Source: Nitrogeniibacter sp041600915 (GTDB taxonomy: Bacteria > Pseudomonadota > Gammaproteobacteria > Burkholderiales > Rhodocyclaceae). Taken from it: a DNA stretch of 11,684 nt. The DNA lies in assembly GCA_041600915.1 (NCBI GenBank), contig JBFIJC010000092.1, positions 1-11,684 on the forward strand. Reading direction: 5' to 3'. Below are positions 1 through 7,413 of this stretch, one piece after another. Made by a program: the position numbers and the translations under genes. Every line of letters starts with the position of its first letter. Position 1 is the first letter of the stretch. The notes under the pieces are model-generated. The model saw only the letters and a program-made list of their open reading frames with translations, ran no database searches and was not told where the DNA came from.

Positions 1-445
1 AGCGATTTACGTGCCCCCAGGGCGGGTTGGGCTGGCCGCACTGGCTGCAGGTCGTGCGGCCAACGCGAATATCTTGTTCAAAAGGCACGCCGATGATGAG
101 CGTACCGCGGCAGACGCGGGCAAGTTCGGCGCAGGCCTGCTCCAGTGCCGGCGAGGGAATGTGCTCAAGGACTTCGGCGCAAAACACCAGGTCGAAGTGG
201 CCGTCCGGAAAATCGAGCGCGGTTGCGTTGCCTGCGACGCAGGTGATTATTGGATGTGAAATCGTCGGCTGACTCAGGTCGAGCGCCGTGACGTGCTCGA
301 AACGTTCAGCCATCAACAAGGAGAAGTGGCCATCGCGCGCGCCGACATCGAGCGCCGATGCAGCGCGCTCGGGCATGAGCGCGAGCAGATCGTCGGTTCG
401 CAGGCGTTCCGTCTCGCTTGCCCGATAGGCATTCAGGGGGCTCAT
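1..445 (-). CDS. class I SAM-dependent methyltransferase (C-terminus cut by window edge)
   Basis: An open frame reads leftward from an ATG at 445 through the left edge, giving 148 codons with no stop. The protein shows a Rossmann methyltransferase layout. A motif I-like LDVGARDG lies at residues 32-39, an acidic end of strand 2 (TALDLS) near residues 57-62, and a motif FDLVFCAEVLEHI at 84-96, which is the usual motif IV/post-motif of the Methyltransf_11/23 type. Near the cut end are a Cys pair (C133, C136) and PWGHVNR. A CxxC followed by GH is often seen in methyltransferases of this type and may bind a metal. The substrate cannot be told; relatives act on sugars, lipids or small metabolites. 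It lies 31 bp downstream of the exported-protein gene at 477-1361, so the two may be co-transcribed. The ribosome binding site is weak (GGCGGC just before the ATG). The methyltransferase call is firm, the function is open. Confidence 0.85.
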   Translation of the reverse strand, partial: MSPLNAYRASETERLRTDDLLALMPERAASALDVGARDGHFSLLMAERFEHVTALDLSQPTISHPIITCVAGNATALDFPDGHFDLVFCAEVLEHIPSPALEQACAELARVCRGTLIIGVPFEQDIRVGRTTCSQCGQPNPPWGHVNR

Positions 446-476
446 GCCGCCTATCCATCAGTGGTGGGCCATCAGC

Positions 477-1361
477 CTAACGAATGCGTCGCCGACGTGT
501 CCAGTGCTTGGCGTGGCTGCGTGATTTTTCTTGAATCGGCTCGGCAGATCTTCGCGACTTCCGGCGCTTTCGCGCGCGTGATCGACCGGACAGACGTACG
601 AGTGCCACCATCAAGCGGAAGCCGAGGAAGAGCAGCACCAGGGCGACGAAGGCAGGATGCGTCAGCGTGTCCCAGACCAGAAAAGCGAACTTGGCGAACG
701 CGTTTCGTCCGGACTCGGCCGCCCATGGGTGCGTGCCGGCCTTGCTGCCATGGCCGGCGGCCTGCGCCGCCCATGGCGGAGGCCTGTCTTCGGCCGTGCG
801 TTCGGCGACCATCAGTCGGGTGGTGGTGGTGTCGTCAATGCCAAGCGTTTCAAGCAGTTCACGGCCGGCTGCGTTGATCTTCTCGTCCAGCCCCCAATCG
901 AGCAGCTCGCTCACTTGGTCGCGTACGCCCTGCATTCGGTCGATCAGAACCTCGTCGTCGGCAAACCAGGCCTTGGCGCCGCGATTATCCAGGGCCAGTT
1001 CGTCCAGTTCGTTCTCCAGGTGAGTGAAGGGAATCGTCTTGGGCTTTTTCGCATGCCGACGACGATCGGTGGGGCTGATCATCGCGTCATCGGCGGGGAG
1101 GGTGATGTCGCCGAGCTCGGGTAAAAGGACCGCGCGTCGTCTCGGCGGCGTCTGCTCCGCCTCAGGGGCGTCACCCGCTGCAAAGTCGCGAGTCTCCGGA
1201 AGGCTGGCGGCGATGGGGGCTGTTTTCTGCAGGTGCGCGCCATCTTCGAGTGGCATGGCGCTCACTTGACCGCTCATGCAGAAACACCACAGGGCGAGCG
1301 CAAACCTGGGCGCGGCGCAAAAAATTTGGCTCATGCCAAACATAAGCAAGCGCTGCGCCAT
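477..1361 (-). CDS. exported, C-terminally membrane-anchored protein of unknown function
   Basis: This is a 294-residue protein that I do not recognise. The first ~36 residues look like a Sec signal peptide (hydrophobic FALALWCFCMSG, then a VSA cleavage-like site). The body (about 37-230) is charged and low in recognisable motifs, with a possible helical stretch around FTHLENELDELALDNRG and DQVSELLDWGLDEKINAAGRE. A hydrophobic segment at about 235-257 is followed by a 37-residue tail in which 17 residues are Arg or Lys, which should stay in the cytoplasm. This gives a periplasmic body with one C-terminal anchor. That is the same topology as a sortase substrate, but there is no LPxTG-like motif before the membrane segment. 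Methionines 7 and 10 are alternative starts; none has a clear Shine-Dalgarno. It lies 69 bp downstream of the histidine kinase gene and 31 bp upstream of the methyltransferase, all on one strand. Signal peptide, anchor and frame are clear; function is unknown. Confidence 0.7.
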   Translation of the reverse strand: MAQRLLMFGMSQIFCAAPRFALALWCFCMSGQVSAMPLEDGAHLQKTAPIAASLPETRDFAAGDAPEAEQTPPRRRAVLLPELGDITLPADDAMISPTDRRRHAKKPKTIPFTHLENELDELALDNRGAKAWFADDEVLIDRMQGVRDQVSELLDWGLDEKINAAGRELLETLGIDDTTTTRLMVAERTAEDRPPPWAAQAAGHGSKAGTHPWAAESGRNAFAKFAFLVWDTLTHPAFVALVLLFLGFRLMVALVRLSGRSRARKRRKSRRSAEPIQEKSRSHAKHWTRRRRIR

Positions 1362-1430
1362 GTCGTTAAATACTTGTTTCAGTAATGGTTTTCTATGCCG
1401 CCGCGAGGGGTGGCTGCTGTGGTGTCAAAT

Positions 1431-3110
1431 TTACTGACGTTCAGTGTCCGTCACGTGTCCGCCGCCAATCCGCGCGGGAAGCGACGCGGTGATGCAAACG
1501 CCGCTGTCTGATGGCAGGTTCTGGGCGGTGAGCTTGCCGCCATGAAATCCGGCAATCAGCTGGGCGACATGGAGACCCAGGCCGAGATGAGGCTCTGCGC
1601 TCGCCTCGGCATGGCGTCCCGAGACCATCGCGTCGAAGAGCTTGCCTTCGAGTGCGGGGGGCAGGGTGGGGCCGTCATTGCTCACACTCAGCGCCGCCCG
1701 GGCATCGGCGAAGCTCAGATCAATCCGGATGGCTTGGCCGGCGGTGGTGAAATCAACGGCATTGCTGACCAGCTTGTCGAGCATTTGCGCGGCCAGATCC
1801 GGCGCGCCGCGCACCCATATCGGGTGGTTTGCAAGCGTGCCGTCAAAGCGCTGCTCGGGGTGGGCAAGGCGGTATCCCTCAAGGCATTCGGTGACGACGC
1901 TTCGCAGGTCGAATTCTTCGGGATCGGTGGTGGCCAGGGCTTGCTCCATGCGCGTGGCTTCACTCATGCGGGCAAGAATGCGGGTCAGTCGGTGCAGGCC
2001 GGCGTGGGCGCGGTCAAGATAGGTGCTGGCTTCGGGCGGGAGGGCTTCGAGCTGCAGGTTCTCAAGCGATGAGCGCACCACGGCGACCGGCGTGCGCAGC
2101 TCATGGGAGAGTCGGCTGGCCATGGTTTCGAGGTATTGATGGTGTTGCGCCAGCCGGGCGAGCAGGGTGGAGAAGCTGCGCGACAGGTCGCCCACTTCGT
2201 CACCCGCGGTCGACGCGGCGGTCAGGCCGGTGATGCGGCCGCGGGCGTCGATGGCGCTTTCGGCCTCGTCGCGCAGGCGGCGGATGCGCCACGACAGTCG
2301 CGAAGCAAATCCGAGTACCACCACCGCGGCAATGGCCAGACCGGCGAAGGTCAGCCAGGCCAGTCGCTCGACGGCGGCGTCGCGCACTGCCTGAATGGCG
2401 AGTGTGCTTTCCTCGACCACCACCGCGCCCTGCACCTTGTCGGCCACCCACACGGGGTGCGCTGCGGCGACGATCAGAACTTCACTGCCGCTGACCGGGC
2501 GCAACCAGGAGGTGGTGGCGCCAAACAGTGTGCCGGAGATGGCTTGGCCGCTCGGCGGCGGGATGTCGGCCAGTCGGGCGGCGATATCGTCGGCGCGATA
2601 GCCGACGCTGCCGAGCAGGCCGCGCCAGAGGCGGATGAGCGGCCCCGGCGGGGCGGCGGGAGGCGGTGCCAGCGAGCCCGTGTGGGTGAGCACGTCGAGA
2701 TCGCGACCCACCACCCAGATCCGTGCGGTGTTGCGCTCGAGTGCGCGCAAGATGGCGGCCACTTCGGCCGCGCCGTCGATGGTGGGCGTCGGCGGCGGGG
2801 CGGCGAAGGGCGCTTCGGGCGGCGTTTGCTGCGGCATGGCGGCAATGGCCAGTTCCAGCACCTCTTCGCCGGGCAGCAATGAGTCGCTCAGGCTGACCAT
2901 GCTGCTGCCGGGTGGGCGGCCAAACAGTTGGGGGCGCTCATGCAGGGCGGTGGCAACCGCGCGGGCCGTGGCGATCAGGCCTTGGCGCTGGCCGTCGAGC
3001 AGAAAGCGCTCCATTTCCTGCACATACTGGTAGCCCACCCAGGGCAGGGCGAACAAAACCAGCGTCATCAGGGCTAGTTTGCTGCGCAAACTCATGCGAA
3101 TGGGTTTCAC
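1431..3110 (-). CDS. pdsS: sensor histidine kinase of the proteobacterial dedicated sortase system
   Basis: This 559-residue inner-membrane kinase should autophosphorylate on His and pass phosphate to the regulator at 4434-5123. Membrane segments lie at about 11-31 and 251-271, with a ~215-residue Pro/Ala-rich periplasmic sensor region between them that includes AAHPVWV and a VVVEES stretch. A HAMP linker follows (about 272-325). The dimerisation helix has SHELRTP with the phospho-acceptor H336. The ATPase domain has an N box (N450), a G1 box (N478-D479-G480) and a G2 box (G510-L-G512-L). The first codon is GTG at 3110. An ATG five codons later (3095) is an alternative, and neither has a clear ribosome binding site. 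The assignment to the sortase-dedicated family rests on the linked regulator, target and sortase plus the sensor style; a generic envelope-stress kinase is the alternative. It seems shorter than other members I recall (about 700 residues), mainly outside the kinase core. It is unusual in being separated from its regulator gene by an opposite-strand gene. Confidence 0.82.
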   Translation of the reverse strand: MKPIRMSLRSKLALMTLVLFALPWVGYQYVQEMERFLLDGQRQGLIATARAVATALHERPQLFGRPPGSSMVSLSDSLLPGEEVLELAIAAMPQQTPPEAPFAAPPPTPTIDGAAEVAAILRALERNTARIWVVGRDLDVLTHTGSLAPPPAAPPGPLIRLWRGLLGSVGYRADDIAARLADIPPPSGQAISGTLFGATTSWLRPVSGSEVLIVAAAHPVWVADKVQGAVVVEESTLAIQAVRDAAVERLAWLTFAGLAIAAVVVLGFASRLSWRIRRLRDEAESAIDARGRITGLTAASTAGDEVGDLSRSFSTLLARLAQHHQYLETMASRLSHELRTPVAVVRSSLENLQLEALPPEASTYLDRAHAGLHRLTRILARMSEATRMEQALATTDPEEFDLRSVVTECLEGYRLAHPEQRFDGTLANHPIWVRGAPDLAAQMLDKLVSNAVDFTTAGQAIRIDLSFADARAALSVSNDGPTLPPALEGKLFDAMVSGRHAEASAEPHLGLGLHVAQLIAGFHGGKLTAQNLPSDSGVCITASLPARIGGGHVTDTERQ

Positions 3111-3329
3111 AGCAAGGTGTCTGGCGTTAGCATGTGTCGTGTCTGTGAGCTAGGTCCGGCGCGGGGTTCGGTTCGCGCCCGGGCGTGGCCGACTATAGCA
3201 CCGGCAGGGTGGCACGTCGGCGGGGCATTAGGGCGCAAAACGTAACTAATTCCTCAAGGATTTCTGCATGCCGCATGGTACAAAGTAGGCCTGTGTTGCA
3301 CGCTGTCACGCTTCGGGAGCAATAAAGGG

Positions 3330-4415
3330 ATGGGGCCCCTCTACGCAATCATATTTTCCGGTGATGTGCTCGACGGCTTTGAGCCTGAGCAGGTCAAGAC
3401 GCGCTTTGGCGAACGCTTCGGCCTGAAGCCGCCTCAGCTCGCGCAAATGTTTTCCGGCCGCGCAATCACGCTCAAAAAAGGCCTGGCCGCCGACCAGGCG
3501 CGGCGCTATCTGGCCGAACTGACCGCCATGGGTATCAAGGCCAAGGCACGGGCCGCGGCGGCACCGCCAGCCGAAGTCGCTGCCCCCGCGCCGAGCGCGC
3601 CAGGCCATCGCATCGTTTTTGGCGGAAAAGTGCTGCCCGGCTTCTCGCGTGAGGCCGTGATGCGCCAGTCGGGCAGTCGCCTGCGTTTTGACGAGCGTCA
3701 GCAGGCGCTGCTGTTTTCGGGTCAGACGGTCACCATCAAGCGCGGCCTGACCGAAGAAAAAGCGCGCACCTACATCAAGACCCTGCGTCAGATGGGCATG
3801 GATGTCTCCGCCGATCCGGCGCTGCCGAATGCGGCCTTGCTGCCATCGGAAATGTCGGAGCCAGAGGCTGCCGCTGAGGCGAGTCTGATGCAGACGCAGT
3901 TCAGTGCCTCGGTGCCCTACAACGTGCAGCATAGTTTCGACAGTAGCGCGTCGCTCGACATGATTCGCGCCGCCGTGGGTGAGACCGGTGAGAATCCGCC
4001 CCTGGGCCATCCGCGCTCGGCCATGATGCAGACCGTGATCAATCCGGACGCCATCCGCGAATACGAAAGCGCGCTGGCCGATGAGGATGCAGCCCTGACA
4101 GCGCTGCGCGCGGCGCATGATGCACCGGCAGCCAAGCCGGCGCCGAAGCCCGTGTTGAAGCCCGTCACCAAGGTCGACTTCGATTTCACCGTACCCCCGC
4201 CGGGGAAGGGGGCGCCAGCCGCGCCGCCGGTCGCACCGCCTGCCGCCGAACCTGCGGCAGCGGTTTCAGCGCCGCCCCCTGTCGCGCCCAGTCCGGCGCC
4301 CGAGGCTGCGCCGCCGCCCGCCGCTGCACGCACGACCAGCACCGGAACGCTTGTCGCGGCCGTGGTGCTTGCCGTGGTGATTGCCTTGGTGCTGTTTTAT
4401 GTCAATGGCGGCTGA
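3330..4415 (+). CDS. tail-anchored protein with two tandem copies of a ~68-residue domain
   Basis: A 361-residue protein of unknown function. Residues 5-72 and 93-160 are clearly two copies of one domain: aligned without gaps they share 26 of 68 residues, including the motif FSG-x3-T-x-K-x-GL (F41 and F129) and A-R-x-Y-x3-L-x2-MG. I have seen similar single domains ahead of membrane regions in other proteobacterial proteins, but cannot name the family with certainty. The alternating strand and helix pattern suggests a small alpha/beta fold. Residues about 160-260 are mixed. About 265-335 is a Pro/Ala-rich linker. The last ~22 residues are one hydrophobic helix (about 338-358) with almost nothing after it. 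With no signal peptide, this predicts a C-tail-anchored inner-membrane protein with a cytoplasmic body. The ATG at 3330 has GGGAG ten bases upstream. The gene lies between the sortase-system kinase and regulator on the opposite strand, ending 18 bp from the regulator's stop codon. Confidence 0.85.
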   Translation: MGPLYAIIFSGDVLDGFEPEQVKTRFGERFGLKPPQLAQMFSGRAITLKKGLAADQARRYLAELTAMGIKAKARAAAAPPAEVAAPAPSAPGHRIVFGGKVLPGFSREAVMRQSGSRLRFDERQQALLFSGQTVTIKRGLTEEKARTYIKTLRQMGMDVSADPALPNAALLPSEMSEPEAAAEASLMQTQFSASVPYNVQHSFDSSASLDMIRAAVGETGENPPLGHPRSAMMQTVINPDAIREYESALADEDAALTALRAAHDAPAAKPAPKPVLKPVTKVDFDFTVPPPGKGAPAAPPVAPPAAEPAAAVSAPPPVAPSPAPEAAPPPAAARTTSTGTLVAAVVLAVVIALVLFYVNGG

Positions 4416-4433
4416 GGTGCCGTTGCGACAGGC

Positions 4434-5123
4434 TCAGGCTTTCCAGCGATAGCCGGCGCCGTAGACGCTCTCGATCCGGTCAAAATCCGGATCGAGCGCC
4501 GTAAATTTCTTGCGGATGCGTTTGATGTGCGAGGTGATGGTGCCGTCGTCCACCACCAGGTGGGCGTCATCCATCAGCTGATCGCGGTTCTTCACATGCC
4601 CCGGGTGCCGCGCCAGGGTGTGCACCATCCAGAATTCGGTCAGTGTCAGCGCCACCGGCGCGCCGCGCCAGCGTGCGCTCAGGCGGCTGATGTCCAGCTG
4701 GAGCTCGCCGCGATCGAGTTGTTCTTCTTGCGGTTTGGCTTCGGCCAGCACATCGACCCGACGAAACAGGGCGGCCACGCGGGCCAGCAGGTGCGGCAGG
4801 CTGATGTCCTTGGTCAGGTAGTCGTCGGCGCCCAGGCGCAGGCCCGAGACCACATCGAAGTCGCTATCGCGCGCGGTCAGAAAGATGATCGGCAGGCGCT
4901 GCGACAATGCGCGTAGCTCGCCGCACAAGGTAAAGCCGCCCTCGGGCTCATTGCCCAGCCCGATATCGATGATTGCCAGCTCCGGCAGGCGCTCGCGAAA
5001 CGCAGCCAGCGCGCTGGGTCGATCAGCATAGGCCGAGACCTCGTAACCCTGGCGCGCAAAGGCGTCCGAGTAATTGGCGCGGATGGCGGCTTCGTCTTCA
5101 ACAATGGCGATTCGGCGTCCCAT
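4434..5123 (-). CDS. pdsR: OmpR-family response regulator of the proteobacterial dedicated sortase system
   Basis: A 229-residue transcription factor. The receiver domain (residues 1 to ~118) has the acidic pocket E9-D10, the phosphorylation site D53 (IIDIGLG), switch residues T83 and Y102, and K105 in the usual YLTKD context. A winged-helix output domain (about 130-229) ends in VYGAGYRWKA, the standard end of OmpR/PhoB-type DNA-binding domains. Its partner should be the kinase at 1431-3110 and its likely targets the sortase operon that starts 151 bp away on the other strand, so the shared region 5124-5274 is the natural place for a binding site. I found no convincing repeat there. The ATG at 5123 gives the expected MxRRIAIVEDE start but lacks a clear Shine-Dalgarno. 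The family call comes from the regulator type plus the adjacent VIT/VWA target and class GN sortase. Confidence 0.88.
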   Translation of the reverse strand: MGRRIAIVEDEAAIRANYSDAFARQGYEVSAYADRPSALAAFRERLPELAIIDIGLGNEPEGGFTLCGELRALSQRLPIIFLTARDSDFDVVSGLRLGADDYLTKDISLPHLLARVAALFRRVDVLAEAKPQEEQLDRGELQLDISRLSARWRGAPVALTLTEFWMVHTLARHPGHVKNRDQLMDDAHLVVDDGTITSHIKRIRKKFTALDPDFDRIESVYGAGYRWKA

Positions 5124-5155
5124 GGGGCGCTACTTTAGCACTGCCGGCGCATGCC

Positions 5156-5174
5156 GGGCCGCTGCCCTTTTTTT
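5156..5174 (+). terminator. possible weak terminator ahead of the sortase operon
   Basis: GGGC-CGCT-GCCC (5156-5167) is followed directly by seven T (5168-5174), the form of an intrinsic terminator for plus-strand transcription, though the stem is only 4 bp. It could stop transcripts running antisense through the regulator gene from the 3330-4415 unit, insulating the sortase operon. An overlapping stem CCGGC-GCAT-GCCGG (5144-5157) would compete with it. Confidence 0.3.
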
Positions 5175-5264
5175 GCCACATTTGATCCGCGCTTTGCCCG
5201 AATCGGTGCCCGAAGGGGTCGGTTTTCCCCGTTTCAATGGTCGTGTCCAAAAACGCCCTTGAAC

Positions 5265-5268
5265 GGAG
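5265..5268 (+). promoter_or_regulatory. ribosome binding site of the VIT/VWA sortase target gene
   Basis: GGAG lies 6 bases before the ATG at 5275. It fixes the start of the long signal peptide, which begins with about 20 partly charged residues before the hydrophobic core. Confidence 0.7.
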
Positions 5269-5274
5269 ACCGCC

Positions 5275-7410
5275 ATGACCCCCGCACCGCTTGGTTTTAG
5301 AGATCGCGCCCGAGAAGTTGCCGAACTGCTTGCCCGCTTGCTGTTGATGTTCATCACCGGCCTGGGCGTGAGTCTGGCGCTCGGCGCCGTGGTGCTGATG
5401 CTGGCGGGGCCGGCACAGGCGGCGGCGGATGAGGGCGCGGTGCAGCAGGGCACACTGCTGTTTCGCGGCGTGGGCGGTGGCGATCCGGTCGCCGCGCCGC
5501 TGCTGCACACCGATGTCACGCTGCGGGTGAGCGGGCCGATCGTGCGCGCCAAGGTGGTGCAGCGTTTTCGCAATCCGGCGCACGACTGGCGCGAGGGCAG
5601 CTATGTGTTTCCGCTGCCCGAGAACGCGGCGGTCGATCGCATGCGCATTCAGGTGGCCGACCGGGTGATAGAGGGCGAAATCCAGGAGCGTGCGCAGGCC
5701 CAGGCGACCTACGAAAAAGCCAAGGCCGAGGGCAAGGCAACCGCGCTGGTGTCGCAGGAACGGCCGAACATTTTCACCACCCGCGTGGCCAACATCGGCC
5801 CGCGCGACGAGATCCGGGTCGAGATCGAATACCAGCACACGCTCGACTACGCCGTGACCGAAGGTGTGGGCCGCTACAGCCTGCGTTTCCCGATGGTGGT
5901 GGCGCCGCGCTACATCCCCGGCAAGGTGATGGCCGATGAGGAGAGTGGCGCCGTGATCGGCACCGACGTGGTGCCTGACGCCGCCGCCATCCTGCCGCCG
6001 ATGATGCTGCCGGATGAGGCGGGGCCGGTCATCAACCCGGTGAGCCTCAATGTGTATCTCGATGCCGGCGTGCCGATCGCCGCGGTCGACAGCCCCTTTC
6101 ACCGTGTGCGCATCGACACGCTCAAGCCCTCGGTGCGACGCATTCGGCTGAGCGAAGGGCGCACGCCGCCCAATCGCGATTTCGTCCTCAACTGGACACT
6201 CGCCGCGGGTGCGGCGCCGCAGGCCACGCTCTTTGTCGAGCCGGGCAAAGACCGCGATCACGCGCTGCTGATGCTGGTGCCGCCGGCGCCGAGCGCGGTG
6301 GGCAAGCGCCTACCGCGTGAGGTGGTGTACATCATTGACACCTCCGGCTCGATGGAGGGCGCGTCGATTGTCCAGGCGCGCGAGGCGCTGGCAATGGCGC
6401 TGACCCGGCTGGATGCCGAAGACCGCTTCAACGTGATCGAATTCAATTCCACCGCCTCGGCGCTCTACACCGACGCTCAGCCGGCGAGCCGGACCAATGT
6501 CGACTACGCCGTGCGCTGGGTGCAGCGCCTGCGTGCCGATGGCGGCACCGAGATGGCCGGCGCGCTGGATCTGGCGCTCGATGGCGGGCGCAACGCGGAC
6601 CGCGTGCGGCAGATCGTGTTTTTGACCGATGGCGCGGTCGGCAACGAGGCGCAGCTGTTCGGCATGATCCAGCAGCGTCTGGGCGACTCGCGGCTGTTTA
6701 CCGTCGGCATCGGTTCCGCGCCGAACAGTCACTTCATGCGCAAGGCGGCGCAGGCCGGGCGCGGGACCTTCACCTACATCGGCAAGGTCGAGGAAGTCAG
6801 CGCGCGCATGTCCGAACTGTTTACCAAGCTCGAATCGCCGGTGGTCAAAGGGCTGGCGATTTCTTGGCCGAGCGGCGCACGGGCCGACGCCTCACCCGAT
6901 CTGTTGCCCGATCTCTATCTGGGTGAGCCGGTGGTGGTGGCCGCCAGAATCGACCGCACGCGCGGCGGCGAAGTGCGGCTCAGCGGCGATTCGGGCGACA
7001 TCCGCTGGACCAGCTCGCTGGAGCTCGACGATGCCAATCCCGGCGAAGGCATCGGCGTGTTGTGGGCGCGGCAGAAGATCGACCACTGGATGGACGCCCT
7101 CGCCGACGGCGCCGATGAATCGGCGGTGCGCGATCAGGTGCTCGCGCTGGCGCTGGAATACAAGCTGGTGAGCAAGTTCAGCAGTTTTGTGGCGGTCGAC
7201 AAGACGCCTGCCCGCTCCGCCGACGCGCGACTCAAATCCGGTGCCGTGCCCGGCCAGTTTCCGGCCGGCTGGTCGCCCGCAGCCGTGTATGGCGAGCTGC
7301 CGCAGGGTGCCACGGACGCGCGCTGGCACTTGCTGCTCGGCGTGATGGCGCTGGCCGCATTCCTGCTCACCCGTACGCCGCGCGTACGCCAACTCACCAT
7401 GAAGGGCTAA
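5275..7410 (+). CDS. VIT and VWA domain sortase-target surface protein (marine proteobacterial sortase target family)
   Basis: A 711-residue exported protein, the presumed single substrate of the sortase encoded next to it. The signal peptide has a long hydrophobic core (about 22-45) and an AQA cleavage site after residue 49. A VIT (vault/inter-alpha-trypsin) domain covers about 65-190, with its typical REGSYVFPLPENAAVDRM region. A VWA domain (about 349-520) carries an intact metal-ion-dependent adhesion site: D355-T-S-G-S359, T425 and T451-D452-G453. This predicts divalent-metal ligand binding. The C-terminus is a three-part sorting signal: LPQGAT (675-680), a hydrophobic stretch (about 684-698) and a basic tail (TRTPRVR). 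Gly678 sits where Thr is expected in LPxTG/LPxTA motifs. It is encoded 3 bp upstream of the sortase gene, so translational coupling is likely. What it is joined to after processing is not known from the sequence. Confidence 0.92.
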   Translation: MTPAPLGFRDRAREVAELLARLLLMFITGLGVSLALGAVVLMLAGPAQAAADEGAVQQGTLLFRGVGGGDPVAAPLLHTDVTLRVSGPIVRAKVVQRFRNPAHDWREGSYVFPLPENAAVDRMRIQVADRVIEGEIQERAQAQATYEKAKAEGKATALVSQERPNIFTTRVANIGPRDEIRVEIEYQHTLDYAVTEGVGRYSLRFPMVVAPRYIPGKVMADEESGAVIGTDVVPDAAAILPPMMLPDEAGPVINPVSLNVYLDAGVPIAAVDSPFHRVRIDTLKPSVRRIRLSEGRTPPNRDFVLNWTLAAGAAPQATLFVEPGKDRDHALLMLVPPAPSAVGKRLPREVVYIIDTSGSMEGASIVQAREALAMALTRLDAEDRFNVIEFNSTASALYTDAQPASRTNVDYAVRWVQRLRADGGTEMAGALDLALDGGRNADRVRQIVFLTDGAVGNEAQLFGMIQQRLGDSRLFTVGIGSAPNSHFMRKAAQAGRGTFTYIGKVEEVSARMSELFTKLESPVVKGLAISWPSGARADASPDLLPDLYLGEPVVVAARIDRTRGGEVRLSGDSGDIRWTSSLELDDANPGEGIGVLWARQKIDHWMDALADGADESAVRDQVLALALEYKLVSKFSSFVAVDKTPARSADARLKSGAVPGQFPAGWSPAAVYGELPQGATDARWHLLLGVMALAAFLLTRTPRVRQLTMKG
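7401..7406 (+). promoter_or_regulatory. ribosome binding site that decides the sortase start
   Basis: GAAGGG inside the last codons of the target gene lies 7 bases before the ATG at 7414. The alternative in-frame ATG at 7519 has no comparable site. This favours the long sortase form with its Cys-rich N-terminus. Confidence 0.65.
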
Positions 7411-7413
7411 GCC

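Noticed and set aside
293..877. Plus-strand open frame of 194 codons over the methyltransferase and exported-protein genes
   Set aside because: It crosses two minus-strand genes with clear motifs (methyltransferase motifs; signal peptide and anchor) and has none itself.
1424..1429. TTGACA on the minus strand upstream of the exported-protein gene as a -35 element
   Set aside because: No -10-like hexamer lies 16-18 bases downstream; the nearest A/T-rich stretch (TAGAAA) is too far.
3246..3285. TCAAGGAT ... GCCGCATG as a sigma-28 flagellar-type promoter ahead of the two-repeat gene
   Set aside because: The spacer between the two halves is about 8 bases rather than ~11 and the -10 half matches poorly.
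4412..4437. CTGAG/CTCAG stem between the convergent genes as a terminator
   Set aside because: Only 5 bp with a 16-base loop and no T tract on either side.
5132..5137. TAAAGT on the minus strand as the -10 of the response regulator gene
   Set aside because: It lies only 8 bases from the ATG and lacks a -35 partner, which would require an almost leaderless message.
5098..6261. Long minus-strand open frame of 387 codons opposite the VIT/VWA gene
   Set aside because: His/Arg-rich composition with no domain or membrane logic; it overlaps two well-supported genes and is a typical GC-rich antisense shadow.
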